The notes under the pieces are model-generated. The model was not told where the DNA came from and ran no database searches. It saw only the letters and a list, made by a program, of their open reading frames with translations. Below are positions 41,043 to 50,994 of a DNA stretch of 64,000 nt, piece by piece. Source of the stretch: Corynebacterium freiburgense (GTDB lineage Bacteria > Actinomycetota > Actinomycetes > Mycobacteriales > Mycobacteriaceae); assembly GCF_030408815.1 (NCBI RefSeq), contig NZ_CP047355.1, forward strand, positions 2,604,001-2,668,000, given 5' to 3'. Numbering within the stretch: the stretch's first letter is position 1; each line of letters begins with the position of its first letter. The translations under genes and the position numbers were made by a program.

Positions 41043-43901
41043 GTGATTACTCTTCTTACCGCTTTAGCTTTAAGTTCATGCATTGCCCCTTTATTGGTTC
41101 TCCGCATGGGGAATCGAGCTTTCGGGGTTTTAGCGCTAGTTCCTGCAGCCGGGTTTTTTTGGACTGTTTCGCTGTTTCAAAGTGAGTTTCGTATACAGGA
41201 GTTTCATTTTGATTGGTTCCCGGCAGCGAATTTGGGAATTGATTTTCGGCTAGATGCCCTCGCAGCGCTATTTTGCCTAATTATTTTAGGTATTGGCGCT
41301 TTGGTCTTGGTTTATTCCTGGGGCTACTTCGAGTTCACACGCCGTAGGCTTTCGGTATTTGCCATGCAGATGGCAGCCTTTGCATTTGCCATGGTCGGCT
41401 TGGTTATTTCGGATAGCTTGCTATTAATGTACGTGTTTTGGGAAATCACGTCGATTTTGTCGTTTTTGCTGGTTGGGTATTACGGCGAGCGGGCTTCGTC
41501 TCGGCGCGCCGCTGGTCAGGCATTGATGGTAACCACACTTGGTGGTTTAGCAATGCTTATGGGCATTGTGATGCTGGGGCAGCAAACTGGGGTGTGGACC
41601 TTTAGTGAGCTCGCCGAATATAAGAATTTATATAGCACGCCGAATGTTCGCATTGCAGTTGTATTGTTGCTGGCAGGCGCGCTTTCGAAGTCGGCTATTG
41701 CTCCGGCGCACTTTTGGTTGCCTGGCGCGATGGCTGCGCCAACTCCAGTAAGTGCATATTTGCATTCAGCGGCGATGGTGAAGGCTGGAATTTACTTGGT
41801 GGCCCGGTTATCACCAACATTGTCGGTTATTCCGGCTTGGCATTTGGTGGTGATTCCCTGCGGTATTTTCACCATGATTATGGCTGGCTGGATGGCTTTG
41901 CGCCAGCATGATTTAAAGCTAATTCTTGCCTACGGCACTGTTTCACAGCTTGGTTTTATTGTGTCTATTGTTGGTACTGGTTCTCGTGCCGCAATGCTTG
42001 CTGGGCTCGCAGTTACGGTCGCACATGCGTGTTTTAAGGCTTGTTTGTTTATGGTAGTTGGTGCGATCGATCATGCTGCCGGAACACGGGATATTCGAAA
42101 ACTTGATGGCTTGGGGGCAAAACAACCAGGATTAGCGATTATTGCTACTGTTGCTGCAGCATCGATGGCGGGGATTGCACCAGCACTTGGCTTTGTGGCT
42201 AAGGAACAAGTGCTTGATGTTTTAATATATGAGCAAGCACTTGTAGGCATGCCAGCGAAGTTAACATTGGCCGGTGCAGTGATTGGTTCGGTACTTACGG
42301 TCGCCTATAGTTTGTACTTCCTCTACGGGGCATTTGGCACTAAGCAGAAAACCAGCCCTGCTGTAGAAAATATGCACCATATTTTGCCTAATCTATGGAT
42401 CCCACCGCTATTATTGGCTGTTCTTTCTGTGGCTTTTGGTGTGATGCCGAAGCCGGTGGATACAGTGATCGGTACGCATATAGCGCAGACCTTCGGGTCG
42501 TCGTCAAGCGATCATCATTTAGCGTTATGGCACGGTTTTACGCCAGTACTTGCGCTTACATGTGCGATTATTGCAATCGGTTCGGTGTTATATTGGCAGC
42601 GCGTAACGGTGGCTAAGTTCCATTTCCAAAAACCAGCATTAGGCAGCGCGGATGCCGCATATGACCTAGTGATTCAAAGCTTGCATAAGCTTTCGCTCAA
42701 AATGACTGCAATTACACAACGCGGCTCATTGCCGCTCAATGAAGCCATTATTTTGGGAACGCTAGTACTATTCCCACTTATTACGCTGATTGGCGGCAGG
42801 CGCAATACCATTCGGATGGAATTGTGGGACACACCTGTGCAGGGCTTTATGGCGGTATTGATTATGGTCGCCGCCATCGCTGCAACGGTGCTGCGGAACC
42901 GGCTTTCCGCACTGATTATGGTGGGGTTGACGGGGTACGGCATTTCAATTCTTTTTGCTATTCATGGCGCCCCGGATCTTGCGTTGACACAAATGCTTGT
43001 AGAAACCATTTCTATGGTTGTGTTTGTCCTGGTATTGCGCAAGCTTCCCAGTAATGCCCCGACTCCGCAGGGGTATATTCGGCTGCGGGCGTGGCTTGCT
43101 GTTGCTGTCGGGCTTACGGTGACTATTTTGGGCGCATTTGCAATAAGCGCCCGGAATACCACTCCGGTTTCTGATGTGATTCCAAAGCTGGCTAAGGAAA
43201 TTGGACATGGCGCAAATGCAGTAAATGTCCTGCTCGTGGATATTCGTGCATGGGATACCTTTGGCGAGATTTCCGTATTAGTAATTGTGGCAACCGGCGT
43301 TGCATCATTGGTGTACCGCACTCGCAGCTTTACGCGCGCTTCTCGACGCCCCATCCTCCGCCTCGGCGGTAGCCCTTGGCTGGCCACAAATGCGCCCGAT
43401 GCCGGTGCAAACCGCAATCGCTCCCTAATGGTCGAAGTTAGTACTCGCGTGCTTTTTAGCAGCATGATCTTGTTGAGTTTGTATTTCTTCTTCGCCGGGC
43501 ATAATGCTCCAGGTGGCGGTTTTGCTGGTGGTTTGGTGGCTGCCTTGGCGTTTACATTGCGGTATTTAGCTGGTGGACGTCATGAACTCGATGAAGCAAT
43601 TCCAATCGACGCTGGGCGTATCCTCGGCGTCGGCTTATTGTTGTCTGCTGCTGCCGCCATAACCCCTGTGGCATTTGGGTATCCACCGCTCACAAGCACG
43701 GTTTGGGATATTCCGCTGCCCTGGATCGGCGAAGTCCATATTGTGTCCGCCATGTTCTTTGATGCCGGTGTGTACCTCATTGTTATTGGATTGGTACTTC
43801 ATATTTTGCGTAGTTTGGGCGCCCAACTGGATATTGATGAAGAAATGCGTAAACAACGTGCCCGGGATCGTGCTCGCCGTCTTGCCCGAAAGGAGTCTTA
43901 G
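41043..43901 (+). CDS. mnhA: Na+/H+ antiporter subunit A fused to subunit B
   Basis: A 952-residue polytopic protein. Residues 1 to about 770 are MnhA/MrpA, homologous to the NuoL proton channel subunit, with PAHFWLPGAMAAPTPVSAYLHSA and KACLFMVVGAIDH. The C-terminal part, about 785-930, is MnhB: STRVLFSSMILLSLYFFFAG, then NAPGGGFAGGL. The fusion replaces a separate mnhB gene, as in other actinobacteria. The start is a GTG; a weak AAGGA lies well upstream. First gene of mnhAB-C-D-E-F-G, exchanging Na+ for H+ across the cytoplasmic membrane in alkaline or saline stress. Confidence 0.95.
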   Translation: MITLLTALALSSCIAPLLVLRMGNRAFGVLALVPAAGFFWTVSLFQSEFRIQEFHFDWFPAANLGIDFRLDALAALFCLIILGIGALVLVYSWGYFEFTRRRLSVFAMQMAAFAFAMVGLVISDSLLLMYVFWEITSILSFLLVGYYGERASSRRAAGQALMVTTLGGLAMLMGIVMLGQQTGVWTFSELAEYKNLYSTPNVRIAVVLLLAGALSKSAIAPAHFWLPGAMAAPTPVSAYLHSAAMVKAGIYLVARLSPTLSVIPAWHLVVIPCGIFTMIMAGWMALRQHDLKLILAYGTVSQLGFIVSIVGTGSRAAMLAGLAVTVAHACFKACLFMVVGAIDHAAGTRDIRKLDGLGAKQPGLAIIATVAAASMAGIAPALGFVAKEQVLDVLIYEQALVGMPAKLTLAGAVIGSVLTVAYSLYFLYGAFGTKQKTSPAVENMHHILPNLWIPPLLLAVLSVAFGVMPKPVDTVIGTHIAQTFGSSSSDHHLALWHGFTPVLALTCAIIAIGSVLYWQRVTVAKFHFQKPALGSADAAYDLVIQSLHKLSLKMTAITQRGSLPLNEAIILGTLVLFPLITLIGGRRNTIRMELWDTPVQGFMAVLIMVAAIAATVLRNRLSALIMVGLTGYGISILFAIHGAPDLALTQMLVETISMVVFVLVLRKLPSNAPTPQGYIRLRAWLAVAVGLTVTILGAFAISARNTTPVSDVIPKLAKEIGHGANAVNVLLVDIRAWDTFGEISVLVIVATGVASLVYRTRSFTRASRRPILRLGGSPWLATNAPDAGANRNRSLMVEVSTRVLFSSMILLSLYFFFAGHNAPGGGFAGGLVAALAFTLRYLAGGRHELDEAIPIDAGRILGVGLLLSAAAAITPVAFGYPPLTSTVWDIPLPWIGEVHIVSAMFFDAGVYLIVIGLVLHILRSLGAQLDIDEEMRKQRARDRARRLARKES

Positions 43902-43904
43902 GTT

Positions 43905-44387
43905 ATGGTTGCGAATTTCTTTTTGCTTCTCACTTGCGGCGTCCTCGTGGCTAGTGGAGCATACCTATTACTCGATCGTGCGATGACCCGTATGCTTTTG
44001 GGCTTATTACTTATGGGTAATGGCCTAAATTTACTCATGCTTACGGCTGGCGGTAAGGCTGGGGCTCCTCCTATTCAGGGCCGTAATTCGGCGCTCATTG
44101 CGCAGGATTCTGATCCACTTGCACAGGGCATGATCTTAACCGCGATTGTGATTTCTATGGCTATGACCGCGTTTATTTTGGCGTTGGCGTATCGGCAGTA
44201 TCGTTATCGCACTGCGGATTTGATTGATAATGATTCTGAAGACACCGCATTGGCAACCCGCACCACGGCAGCAGCACCTGACCGTGATGCTTCAGACGAT
44301 CCCCTTACTGGCAAACCAACCGCAAGCGGCGATAAATTCGGCCCGGAATGCTTCGAGGCTCCCGTGGAAAAGCAGGTGGAGCGATGA
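43905..44387 (+). CDS. mnhC: Na+/H+ antiporter subunit C
   Basis: A 160-residue NuoK-like subunit with three TM segments (FFLLLTCGVLVASGAYLLL; MLLGLLLMGNGLNLLML; GMILTAIVISMAMTAFILAL). It has the family motif DPLAQGMILTAIVI. A cytosolic C-terminal tail of about 60 residues, rich in Asp, Thr and Pro, is longer than in many MnhC. It starts three bases after mnhA and overlaps mnhD (ATGA). Part of the Mrp proton/sodium exchanger. Confidence 0.95.
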   Translation: MVANFFLLLTCGVLVASGAYLLLDRAMTRMLLGLLLMGNGLNLLMLTAGGKAGAPPIQGRNSALIAQDSDPLAQGMILTAIVISMAMTAFILALAYRQYRYRTADLIDNDSEDTALATRTTAAAPDRDASDDPLTGKPTASGDKFGPECFEAPVEKQVER

Positions 44388-45991
44388 ATTACCTTATTCC
44401 ATTGCCGATTATTTTGCCGGCAATTGGTGCTGCATTGACACTGGTTACTCCCAACCGGATTGTGCAACGCGCTATTGCATTAATGACGCTGACTGGGCTT
44501 ATCGCCTTGACTGTTACGCTCGTAATGCTTGTAGACGCCCGCGGTACCCAGGTTGTCCAGATAGGTGGCTGGGACGCACCCGTAGGTATCACACTCGTTG
44601 CAGACCGTCTTTCCGCACTCATGCTCGCGGTCAGTGCCCTCGTACTGTTTACCGTTATGTGGTATGCCATTGCCCAGGGTGTGCGAGACGGCAGCAAAGA
44701 TGAACCAGTAGCCGTCTTTATGCCAGCGTACTTGCTGCTTAGTATGGGCGTGAATATGAGTTTCCTTGCGGGGGACTTATTTAACCTCTATGTGGGTTTT
44801 GAGGTGTTCCTGGTGGCTTCCTATGTATTGCTTACACTCGGCGCTTCCCCAGGGCGTGTTCGCGCAGGTGTTTCCTATGTCATGGTATCTATGCTGAGTT
44901 CGCTAGTATTTCTGCTGGCACTTGCACTGATTTATGCCGCTGTAGGCACTATGAATATGGCGCAAATTTCGCTTCGTATGGAAGAAATACCAGCTGGAAC
45001 TCGGGGCGCTTTATTTGCCGTACTTTTGGTCGCCTTTGGCATTAAAGCTGCAGTATTTCCCCTTTATTCTTGGCTCCCAGACTCCTACCCCACCGCACCC
45101 GCCCTAGTGACCGCCGTTTTTGCGGGGTTACTTACAAAGGTAGGCGTATATTCCATTATTCGCTTACGCTCCGTTGTATTTACTGATGGCCGTCTGGATA
45201 ACTGGCTTATGTGGGCTGCCCTAGCAACAATGATTGTGGGAATCCTCGGTGCAATGGCTCAAAACGATATTAAACGGCTATTGTCGTTTACACTGGTCAG
45301 CCATATTGGCTATATGGTTATGGGCATTTCTCTTGGTTCCGCCCTCGGGCTTTCTGGCGCTATTTTCTATGCGGTCCACCACATTCTTGTACAAACTGCA
45401 TTATTCCTAGTGGTCGGCCTTATAGAACGTCAAGCGGGCTCTTCCTCCCTCCGACGTTTGGGGTCGTTGGCCTACACATCACCTTTATTAGCAGCCCTCT
45501 ACCTGTTACCAGCGCTTAATCTTGGTGGTATTCCGCCATTCTCCGGTTTCTTGGGCAAGCTTTTACTCCTTGAAGCTGCTGCCGAAAACGGTGGAACTAT
45601 GGCATGGCTGCTCGTAGGCGGCGCTTTAATTACATCTCTACTTACCTTGTACACAATGACGCTGGTATGGGCTAAGGCATTTTGGCGCGACCGTTCCGAT
45701 GCTCCGGACGGCGCTATGGCATTTGCGCAACCACGACCACTTACCGAAACAGTGAATATGGTGCCGGTTTCGGAGCGTCCAGATGTTGGCCGTATGCCAG
45801 TAGGTATGGTGCTGCCAACAGCAATCTTGGTCTCTGTTTCCTTGGCAGTCACGCTTTTAGCGGGACCGATCTCTGGCATTACTGGACGTTCCGCAGACTC
45901 CGCACAAGACGTAAATAATTACCGTAATGCAGTACTTGGCACTGAGATCTCTGCACCTGGTCGAACACTACCTACAGGAGCGGAAAAATGA
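44384..45991 (+). CDS. mnhD: Na+/H+ antiporter subunit D
   Basis: A 535-residue NuoM/N-like channel subunit with about 14 TM segments. Conserved features include FLAGDLFNLYVGFEVFLVASYVLL, the charged helix FGIKAAVFPLYSWLPDSYPTAP split by FPLYSWL, and MAQNDIKRLLSFTLVSHIG. The ATG at 44384 overlaps the mnhC stop; a frame start at 44348 lies inside mnhC and is not used. It ends over the mnhE ATG. It should be essential to the antiporter complex. Confidence 0.95.
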   Translation: MNYLIPLPIILPAIGAALTLVTPNRIVQRAIALMTLTGLIALTVTLVMLVDARGTQVVQIGGWDAPVGITLVADRLSALMLAVSALVLFTVMWYAIAQGVRDGSKDEPVAVFMPAYLLLSMGVNMSFLAGDLFNLYVGFEVFLVASYVLLTLGASPGRVRAGVSYVMVSMLSSLVFLLALALIYAAVGTMNMAQISLRMEEIPAGTRGALFAVLLVAFGIKAAVFPLYSWLPDSYPTAPALVTAVFAGLLTKVGVYSIIRLRSVVFTDGRLDNWLMWAALATMIVGILGAMAQNDIKRLLSFTLVSHIGYMVMGISLGSALGLSGAIFYAVHHILVQTALFLVVGLIERQAGSSSLRRLGSLAYTSPLLAALYLLPALNLGGIPPFSGFLGKLLLLEAAAENGGTMAWLLVGGALITSLLTLYTMTLVWAKAFWRDRSDAPDGAMAFAQPRPLTETVNMVPVSERPDVGRMPVGMVLPTAILVSVSLAVTLLAGPISGITGRSADSAQDVNNYRNAVLGTEISAPGRTLPTGAEK

Positions 45992-46482
45992 GTCGTGTAC
46001 GCCCATTTTCAATCCTCTGGCTTACTGTCATGTGGGTTTTAATGTGGGGTGAATTGTCTATTGGTAATGTGGCCGCCGGATTCTTCCTTGCCGTACTCAT
46101 TACATTTTCCCTCCCTTTGCCCAAACTACCCGTAAATGTACAAAAAATTCGCTGGATACCGCTTCTAGGCTTATTACTAGAATTTTGCAAGGACCTAGTG
46201 TTTTCTTCACTGCATGTCGCTTGGATTGCCATGCGTTCCTCGCCTCAGCCTCCAGCGGCCTTCGTGAAAGTTCCAATGCGTGTAGCAGATGACTTAGTGT
46301 TCGCATTCGCTGTGGGGATCCTCAATTTGCAGCCAGGTGGCACCGTAAGCGATTTCGATTTAGATACGCAGGAAATCACTGTGCATTTGCTTAATGGCTC
46401 ATCGCAGAAAGCAATCGAGCAAGAAATTTCCAATATCAACCAGCTGGAAACCCGGCTCAACCAGATTTTCGTTGCGAGGTAA
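45988..46482 (+). CDS. mnhE: Na+/H+ antiporter subunit E
   Basis: A 164-residue subunit with two N-terminal hydrophobic stretches (LWLTVMWVLMWGELSIGNVAAGFFLAV, in part) and a cytosolic domain ending in DLDTQEITVHLLNG, typical of MnhE. Its ATG overlaps the mnhD stop (ATGA). mnhF follows after two bases. It is needed for assembly or function of the Mrp complex in characterised systems. Confidence 0.93.
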   Translation: MSRVRPFSILWLTVMWVLMWGELSIGNVAAGFFLAVLITFSLPLPKLPVNVQKIRWIPLLGLLLEFCKDLVFSSLHVAWIAMRSSPQPPAAFVKVPMRVADDLVFAFAVGILNLQPGGTVSDFDLDTQEITVHLLNGSSQKAIEQEISNINQLETRLNQIFVAR

Positions 46483-46484
46483 TT

Positions 46485-46757
46485 ATGGATTATTACACCA
46501 TTGGATTAGCACTAGCTAGCGCTATCTTCCTGCTCTCGCTACTTATTACGGGATACCGCCTGCTTGTTGGACCGAATTCTTTAGACCGGCTGGTAGCACT
46601 TGACGCCACCGCAGCAATGATCCAGTGTGCACTCGCTGTATATATTTGCTGGACCATAGATACTACTGTTTCTAACACTATGATGGTTGTCGCCTTGCTC
46701 GGTTTTATTGGCACCGTTGCGCTTACGCGATTCCGGAAACGAGATGATGCGTCATGA
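46485..46757 (+). CDS. mnhF: Na+/H+ antiporter subunit F
   Basis: A 90-residue protein with three TM segments and the MnhF signature RLLVGPNSLDRLVALD around residues 26-41. The C-terminus RFRKRDDAS is cytosolic. It starts two bases after mnhE and overlaps mnhG by four bases. In Mrp complexes subunit F is a small membrane part near subunit A. Confidence 0.94.
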   Translation: MDYYTIGLALASAIFLLSLLITGYRLLVGPNSLDRLVALDATAAMIQCALAVYICWTIDTTVSNTMMVVALLGFIGTVALTRFRKRDDAS

Positions 46758-47119
46758 TGAATATATTGAGTTTATTTTTCCTGCTCTGCGGGGCACTTCT
46801 CGCATTATCTGCGGCAATCGGATTAGTACGGTTCCGTGACACTATGTCACGCCTTCATGCGGTGACTAAACCTCAAACATTAGGGTTAATTTGCACGATT
46901 ACAGGAACGATTTTGCGTGTTCTTGATTATGAAAAACTCGGCCCTGGCGAACGCGGTGATATGGGAGTACTCTTTCTGATTATTCTTTTTGCCCTGCTCA
47001 CCGCACCCGTGGTAGCACAACGTGTAGGACGTATAGCCCGCAAAGAGGGACTATATGAAGAGGATTATCTTTCTCGGGATGACACCGACGGGAAAAAACC
47101 CGCTCGAAAACACGTCTAA
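46754..47119 (+). CDS. mnhG: Na+/H+ antiporter subunit G
   Basis: A 121-residue protein with three TM segments and the family segment IGLVRFRDTMSRLHAVTKPQT. The first of two adjacent ATGs overlaps the mnhF stop. A basic cytosolic tail follows the last TM segment. Last gene of the operon; the terminator at 47367 lies about 250 bases downstream. Confidence 0.94.
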   Translation: MMNILSLFFLLCGALLALSAAIGLVRFRDTMSRLHAVTKPQTLGLICTITGTILRVLDYEKLGPGERGDMGVLFLIILFALLTAPVVAQRVGRIARKEGLYEEDYLSRDDTDGKKPARKHV

Positions 47120-47366
47120 TTTGCGGAAGCACGGCTCCAGAAAGAACTTCACTTTATTTGCCCCTATTTATTGGGGCAAGATTTGAAATGCAGCAGCTAT
47201 GTAACATTTCTTTCGGAACTTCCGATAGTCCAATCAGAAATGCAAAATGTGCGTTTGTATTTCTATGTTCTACAAAGTGCTTTGCGGCACAAAAATTCAA
47301 CATTTCAGTAGGTGTCTACTGGCTACTACTTGATCCACCCTGTCGGATCATTTACACAAAAACACC
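47120..47366. other. Gene-free interval after the mnh operon
   Basis: I see no supportable gene. A 72-codon plus-strand frame at 47158-47376 lacks a ribosome-binding site, is Cys-rich without pattern, and runs into the terminator. Confidence 0.5.
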
Positions 47367-47398
47367 AACCGCCTAACTTGTAAAAGTTAGGCGGTTTT
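47367..47398. terminator. Bidirectional terminator between mnhG and the GCS2 ligase
   Basis: AACCGCCTAACTT (47367-47379) and AAGTTAGGCGGTT (47384-47396) make a perfect 13-bp stem around GTAA. TTTT follows on the plus strand and GGTGTTTTTG on the minus strand. The genes on both sides converge on it. Confidence 0.92.
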
Positions 47399-47413
47399 GG
47401 TCTTCAAAGCGTG

Positions 47414-48535
47414 TTATTGCAGACTTTCCACTTCATCGCAGGTCGCATCTACAACTGCCTTCCAGGAACCTGTGGACTCATAAAGCTCACGTTGGCGTTG
47501 ATATGCAGCACCACGCTCAATCAAGCTTGGAATATAGGCGATTTCTTTTTCGCATCCCAGTTCGCGGGCCAATGGGGTCAGCAAACCCGCCATTCGGATA
47601 AGATCGTCTTTGACCAGTACTTCATCAGTTTGCCGGCTAACAATGATCTCAGCATCTAGGCCATAACGTGCAGCACGCCATTTGTTTTCGGCGATATGCC
47701 ACGGTTGGAGAGATGGCAGTTTTTCGCCCCTGTCTATTAGGCGATCGTAGTAGACAACAAGGCAATGGGTTAAGGCAACCACCGCAGATAGTTCTCGCAG
47801 TGTACTGGTTGCATCTGCTACGCGAACTTCGATTGTTCCCCATTTACCAGCTGGGCGAATATCAAAATGCATTGCTCCGGTGTGGTTAATTACCCCGGAG
47901 ATTGCTTGGTCAGACATATATTCGGACCATTGCGCCCAATCAACAAAACCAAATGGCGCGCCAGCAGTTGGAAGTTGCTGGTAGAGCATGGTGCGGTTCG
48001 AGGCGTAGCCGGTATCAAGCCCATTCCATGCCGGAGAGCTCGCAGAGAGCACTAACAAATGCGGGTAGTGCGTCATAAGGGCATTGATAATTGGCCATAC
48101 GCGTTCGGCATCGGAGATTCCAACGTGGACGTGTATACCCCAAATGAGCATTTGCCTGCCCCAGTATTGGGTACGCTCGATAATCTCCTTATAAATTTCT
48201 TTATCCGATACTGGCTGCGTACGCCAGTCGCTAAATGGATGGCTTCCCGACGCCCAGACGCGCACACGCTCTTGTTTTGCTGCTTCAATCACGGCGCTTA
48301 GGCCATTGCGAAGTTCTGCTACTGCATCGGGAACATTTGAATGCACACCAGTAACGATCTCCACCGTATTTTTCAAAAATTCTTTTTCAAGGTGAATTTC
48401 TGGATGCGCTTCATTGACACGAGCAATTACCGCATCTGCACATGGTGCAAGGTCTCTGGTTATGGGGTCAACAAGCGCGACTTCCCACTCGATGCCCAGT
48501 GTTGGTTTTGGCGATGAGTTAAAAGGTTGTTCCAT
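47414..48535 (-). CDS. Carboxylate-amine ligase, GCS2 family (YbdK-like)
   Basis: A 373-residue ATP-dependent ligase of the glutamate-cysteine ligase type 2 family. Visible: [18 protein letters not shown] near the start (Glu ligands), the [15 protein letters not shown] segment, and the IHVHVGI motif with its conserved His pair. The C-terminal part has [14 protein letters not shown]. Enzymes of this family make gamma-glutamylcysteine or related conjugates. Actinobacteria use mycothiol, so the true substrate is uncertain. It starts inside the stop codon of the LytR_C gene (TAATG). Ends at a bidirectional terminator. Confidence 0.9.
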   Translation of the reverse strand: MEQPFNSSPKPTLGIEWEVALVDPITRDLAPCADAVIARVNEAHPEIHLEKEFLKNTVEIVTGVHSNVPDAVAELRNGLSAVIEAAKQERVRVWASGSHPFSDWRTQPVSDKEIYKEIIERTQYWGRQMLIWGIHVHVGISDAERVWPIINALMTHYPHLLVLSASSPAWNGLDTGYASNRTMLYQQLPTAGAPFGFVDWAQWSEYMSDQAISGVINHTGAMHFDIRPAGKWGTIEVRVADATSTLRELSAVVALTHCLVVYYDRLIDRGEKLPSLQPWHIAENKWRAARYGLDAEIIVSRQTDEVLVKDDLIRMAGLLTPLARELGCEKEIAYIPSLIERGAAYQRQRELYESTGSWKAVVDATCDEVESLQ

Positions 48536-49125
48536 TAGCGATTCAGGTCTTGAGTGACTACAAGGACTACACCAGTTGGTGCATTTTCCAATTCGGAGCC
48601 GCGTGGCGCAGCCGTAATCCCGAGTTTATCGGCAAGGGCGCGGGCGGTTTTTTCCTCTTTATCTTTCCCTTGTGTGAAGTACACAACCGATGATGGGAAC
48701 GTAGTTTCGGAGTGGTTTCCGACTTCCGCGACATCGAAATTATGTTTACCAACTTCGTCGGCAACGCGCTGACCCAGTCCTTGAATTGTTGAATTATTCA
48801 AAACATGTATGGGCTCACCTCCGGATTGGACCTCATTGCCAGATACTGGTGATTCGCTTGATTTTTCCGTTTGTTGGGTTTCGCTAGTTGCTACTGCTTG
48901 CTGCTCGTTAGAAGTTGGTGTTTGCTGCGCAGTAGTCGCTTGACCAATGGAACTACTTGGGGCAGCTTGGGCGTTATTTGTCTCAGTCGGGGCAGTTTCA
49001 GCACCTTGAGACAACATAAATACTCCCCAGGCGATAAAAAGTGCCCCAATCGCCAGGAGGATCATTGCGAGTCCGCGTAACGGTAACCGCGGCTCGGCTG
49101 TGGGCTTCTGCTCTGGCTTACTCAT
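48535..49125 (-). CDS. LytR_C domain membrane protein
   Basis: A 196-residue protein with a short cytosolic head, one TM segment ([21 protein letters not shown]), a Ser/Thr/Gln-rich linker, and an extracytoplasmic LytR_C domain from about residue 105 ([20 protein letters not shown]) to the end. The domain usually accompanies LytR-CpsA-Psr ligases but here stands alone. It is coupled to the GCS2 ligase by overlap and lies three bases after the DUF3263 stop. The family's role is cell-envelope related; no active-site residues are visible. Confidence 0.88.
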   Translation of the reverse strand: MSKPEQKPTAEPRLPLRGLAMILLAIGALFIAWGVFMLSQGAETAPTETNNAQAAPSSSIGQATTAQQTPTSNEQQAVATSETQQTEKSSESPVSGNEVQSGGEPIHVLNNSTIQGLGQRVADEVGKHNFDVAEVGNHSETTFPSSVVYFTQGKDKEEKTARALADKLGITAAPRGSELENAPTGVVLVVTQDLNR

Positions 49126-49128
49126 GTT

Positions 49129-49371
49129 TTAGAGTTTAGCGGCAGCTCGACGCTGAGAGCGGTTATCTCGAATTCGGCGGAGTCGTGCCACCAGCTGCGG
49201 ATGCTCTGCATATGCCGCCGGGACGTCGATAAGCTTATTTAAATATTGATGATATCGAATTGTACTCACGCCAAATTCATTGCGAATAGCAACTTCTTTC
49301 GCACCCAAGCACCGCGGCGCAGTTGATTCGAACATTAGTACCGAAGAATCGAAAGCGCTCAATTTAGTCAT
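49129..49371 (-). CDS. DUF3263 small helix-turn-helix-like protein
   Basis: An 80-residue protein, FDSSVLMFESTAPRCLGAK then EVAIRNEFGVSTIRYHQYLN, and a basic tail RLRRIRDNRSQRRAAAK. The middle resembles a helix-turn-helix in which GVSTIRYHQYLN would be the recognition helix, as in the DUF3263 family. The ATG at 49371 was chosen because longer frames run into the divergent def region. It is divergent from def, as in other corynebacteria, with a 43-base gap that must hold both promoters. DNA targets unknown. Confidence 0.85.
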   Translation of the reverse strand: MTKLSAFDSSVLMFESTAPRCLGAKEVAIRNEFGVSTIRYHQYLNKLIDVPAAYAEHPQLVARLRRIRDNRSQRRAAAKL

Positions 49372-49414
49372 GCACAACAGATTAGTGGGTGGGCCAAGCA
49401 AGTAGGGTATAGAC

Positions 49415-50008
49415 ATGACAGTTAGGCCCATTGTTATCCACGGCGACCCAGTACTCCATAACCCGACTTCGCCCGTTACTGAACCCATAGCAGAATTGCA
49501 AGAACTCATTGCAGATATGTACGAAACCATGGATCGAGCCCACGGCGTCGGGCTAGCCGCCAATCAAATCGGCGTAAGCAAACGTCTTTTCGTATATAAC
49601 TGTCCCGATGAAAACGGGAAGTACCGGCGTGGTTGCGTAATTAATCCAGTGCTTGAAACCTCCGAAATTCCAGAAACAATGCCTAACGACAATGGCGACG
49701 ATGACGAAGGCTGCCTTTCTGTTCCAGGTGAATCATTTCCCACTGGCCGAGCATCATGGGCGCGAGTAACTGGCGTGGATGAGCACGGTGAACCCGTAAC
49801 CGTCGAGGGCACCGGATTCTTTGCACGATGTTTACAGCATGAAGTCGGACACCTTGATGGGTTCCTCTATACCGACACCCTGATTGGCCGCTGGAAGCGC
49901 CAAGCCAAAAAGACCATTAAGCGAAATGGTTGGACCACTGCAGGGCTTACATGGCTCCCCGGCGTAGACGAAGACCCATTCGGACATGACGAGGACGTCC
50001 ATGAATAA
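49415..50008 (+). CDS. def: Peptide deformylase
   Basis: Removes the formyl group from the N-terminal Met of new proteins. The 197-residue protein has all three conserved motifs: [10 protein letters not shown] near residues 46-55, [11 protein letters not shown] near 106-116 (Cys metal ligand), and QHEVGHLDG near 147-155 (two His and the catalytic Glu). It has the actinobacterial C-terminal extension ending in a Trp/Asp-rich tail. The GNAT gene overlaps its end by eight bases. Confidence 0.97.
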   Translation: MTVRPIVIHGDPVLHNPTSPVTEPIAELQELIADMYETMDRAHGVGLAANQIGVSKRLFVYNCPDENGKYRRGCVINPVLETSEIPETMPNDNGDDDEGCLSVPGESFPTGRASWARVTGVDEHGEPVTVEGTGFFARCLQHEVGHLDGFLYTDTLIGRWKRQAKKTIKRNGWTTAGLTWLPGVDEDPFGHDEDVHE

Positions 50009-50984
50009 GATGTGGCGAAAAACCACACCTGAAATCGGCGATCGTGTGATCGTTCGTCGCCGCATTCCCAATACACCCGGGCACATAACCGATGTCATTG
50101 GGCATGTTCTATCCCTCGACCCGCTTATTGTGCGTCCACAAGCAGTCGGCGGACTCCCCTCTACGGCGGAAGCGATCACTATCCCCCAAGAATTAGTGCA
50201 GGTATGTAAAGTCCTTCCCCCGCGACGCGTTCGAAATTCGGACATACGTGCGGTAGAACAGGCAACCGCTGCAGCCTTCCCAGGCATCGAACATATTTGG
50301 CACAATGGGTGGCTTTTAAGGGCCGGTGACGGTATTACAGAACGTTCAAATTCAGCTGCACCACTTGGAGCTTCAGCAGGACTTTCAGAAGTACCCTTAG
50401 AAGAAATCCGCGCCTTTTACCGTAGCCACAATATGCCTACAAGAATTCTTATTCCGGACCGAATTGCGCGTTCCGCAGAAATCGTCTGTGCGAATTGGAA
50501 GTTAGGCCCCGAAATTGTGGTGATGACTCGCAAATTAGAGGAAACTACCGTAACCGAATTACCGCCAGGATTCGCATTCCATGTGGATACCGAGCCCGAT
50601 AAGTCCTGGTTGAATTTGTATCATTTCCGTGGTGAACCATTGCCCACGCATGCATTAAATCTGCTTAGGGATGCAATTGAGGGGTCAATGGTATTCGCCC
50701 GATTAACACATAAGAACGAAACTGTCGCAATTACCCGCGGCACGATTACCCAATCGGAAGATGAGCGCCACTGGTTGGGTTATTCCGCAGTGGAAGTCGC
50801 TCCAGATTTTCGACGCCGCGGCCTCGGCACCGCCCTCGGCAACGCAATGTTGCATTGGGGGCAATCTTCTGGTGCTGGGCAAGCATATTTACAAGTAATT
50901 GCATCAAATACCGCTGGTATAGGACTATATAAAAAACTGGGTTTCTTTGAGCACCATCGACACCGCTATGCGGAGGAAGGATAA
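50001..50984 (+). CDS. GNAT family N-acetyltransferase with SH3-like N-terminus
   Basis: A 327-residue protein. Residues 1-60 form a small beta domain ([26 protein letters not shown]). The C-terminal GNAT fold carries the acetyl-CoA loop [19 protein letters not shown] and the terminal [15 protein letters not shown]. The ATG at 50001 was picked because GAGGA lies five bases upstream. Frames starting at 49986 or 50010 are possible. It overlaps def by eight bases, so deformylation and acetylation genes are coupled here. A role in N-terminal acetylation is tempting but unsupported. Confidence 0.87.
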   Translation: MNKMWRKTTPEIGDRVIVRRRIPNTPGHITDVIGHVLSLDPLIVRPQAVGGLPSTAEAITIPQELVQVCKVLPPRRVRNSDIRAVEQATAAAFPGIEHIWHNGWLLRAGDGITERSNSAAPLGASAGLSEVPLEEIRAFYRSHNMPTRILIPDRIARSAEIVCANWKLGPEIVVMTRKLEETTVTELPPGFAFHVDTEPDKSWLNLYHFRGEPLPTHALNLLRDAIEGSMVFARLTHKNETVAITRGTITQSEDERHWLGYSAVEVAPDFRRRGLGTALGNAMLHWGQSSGAGQAYLQVIASNTAGIGLYKKLGFFEHHRHRYAEEG

Positions 50985-50994
50985 TCTTTAACGC

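Noticed and set aside
42962..43465. A 167-codon minus-strand frame opposite mnhA
   Set aside because: Shadow of the MnhA/B coding frame; no start signal and no recognisable domain.
47158..47376. A 72-codon frame downstream of mnhG
   Set aside because: No ribosome-binding site, composition not protein-like, and the end lies inside the terminator stem.
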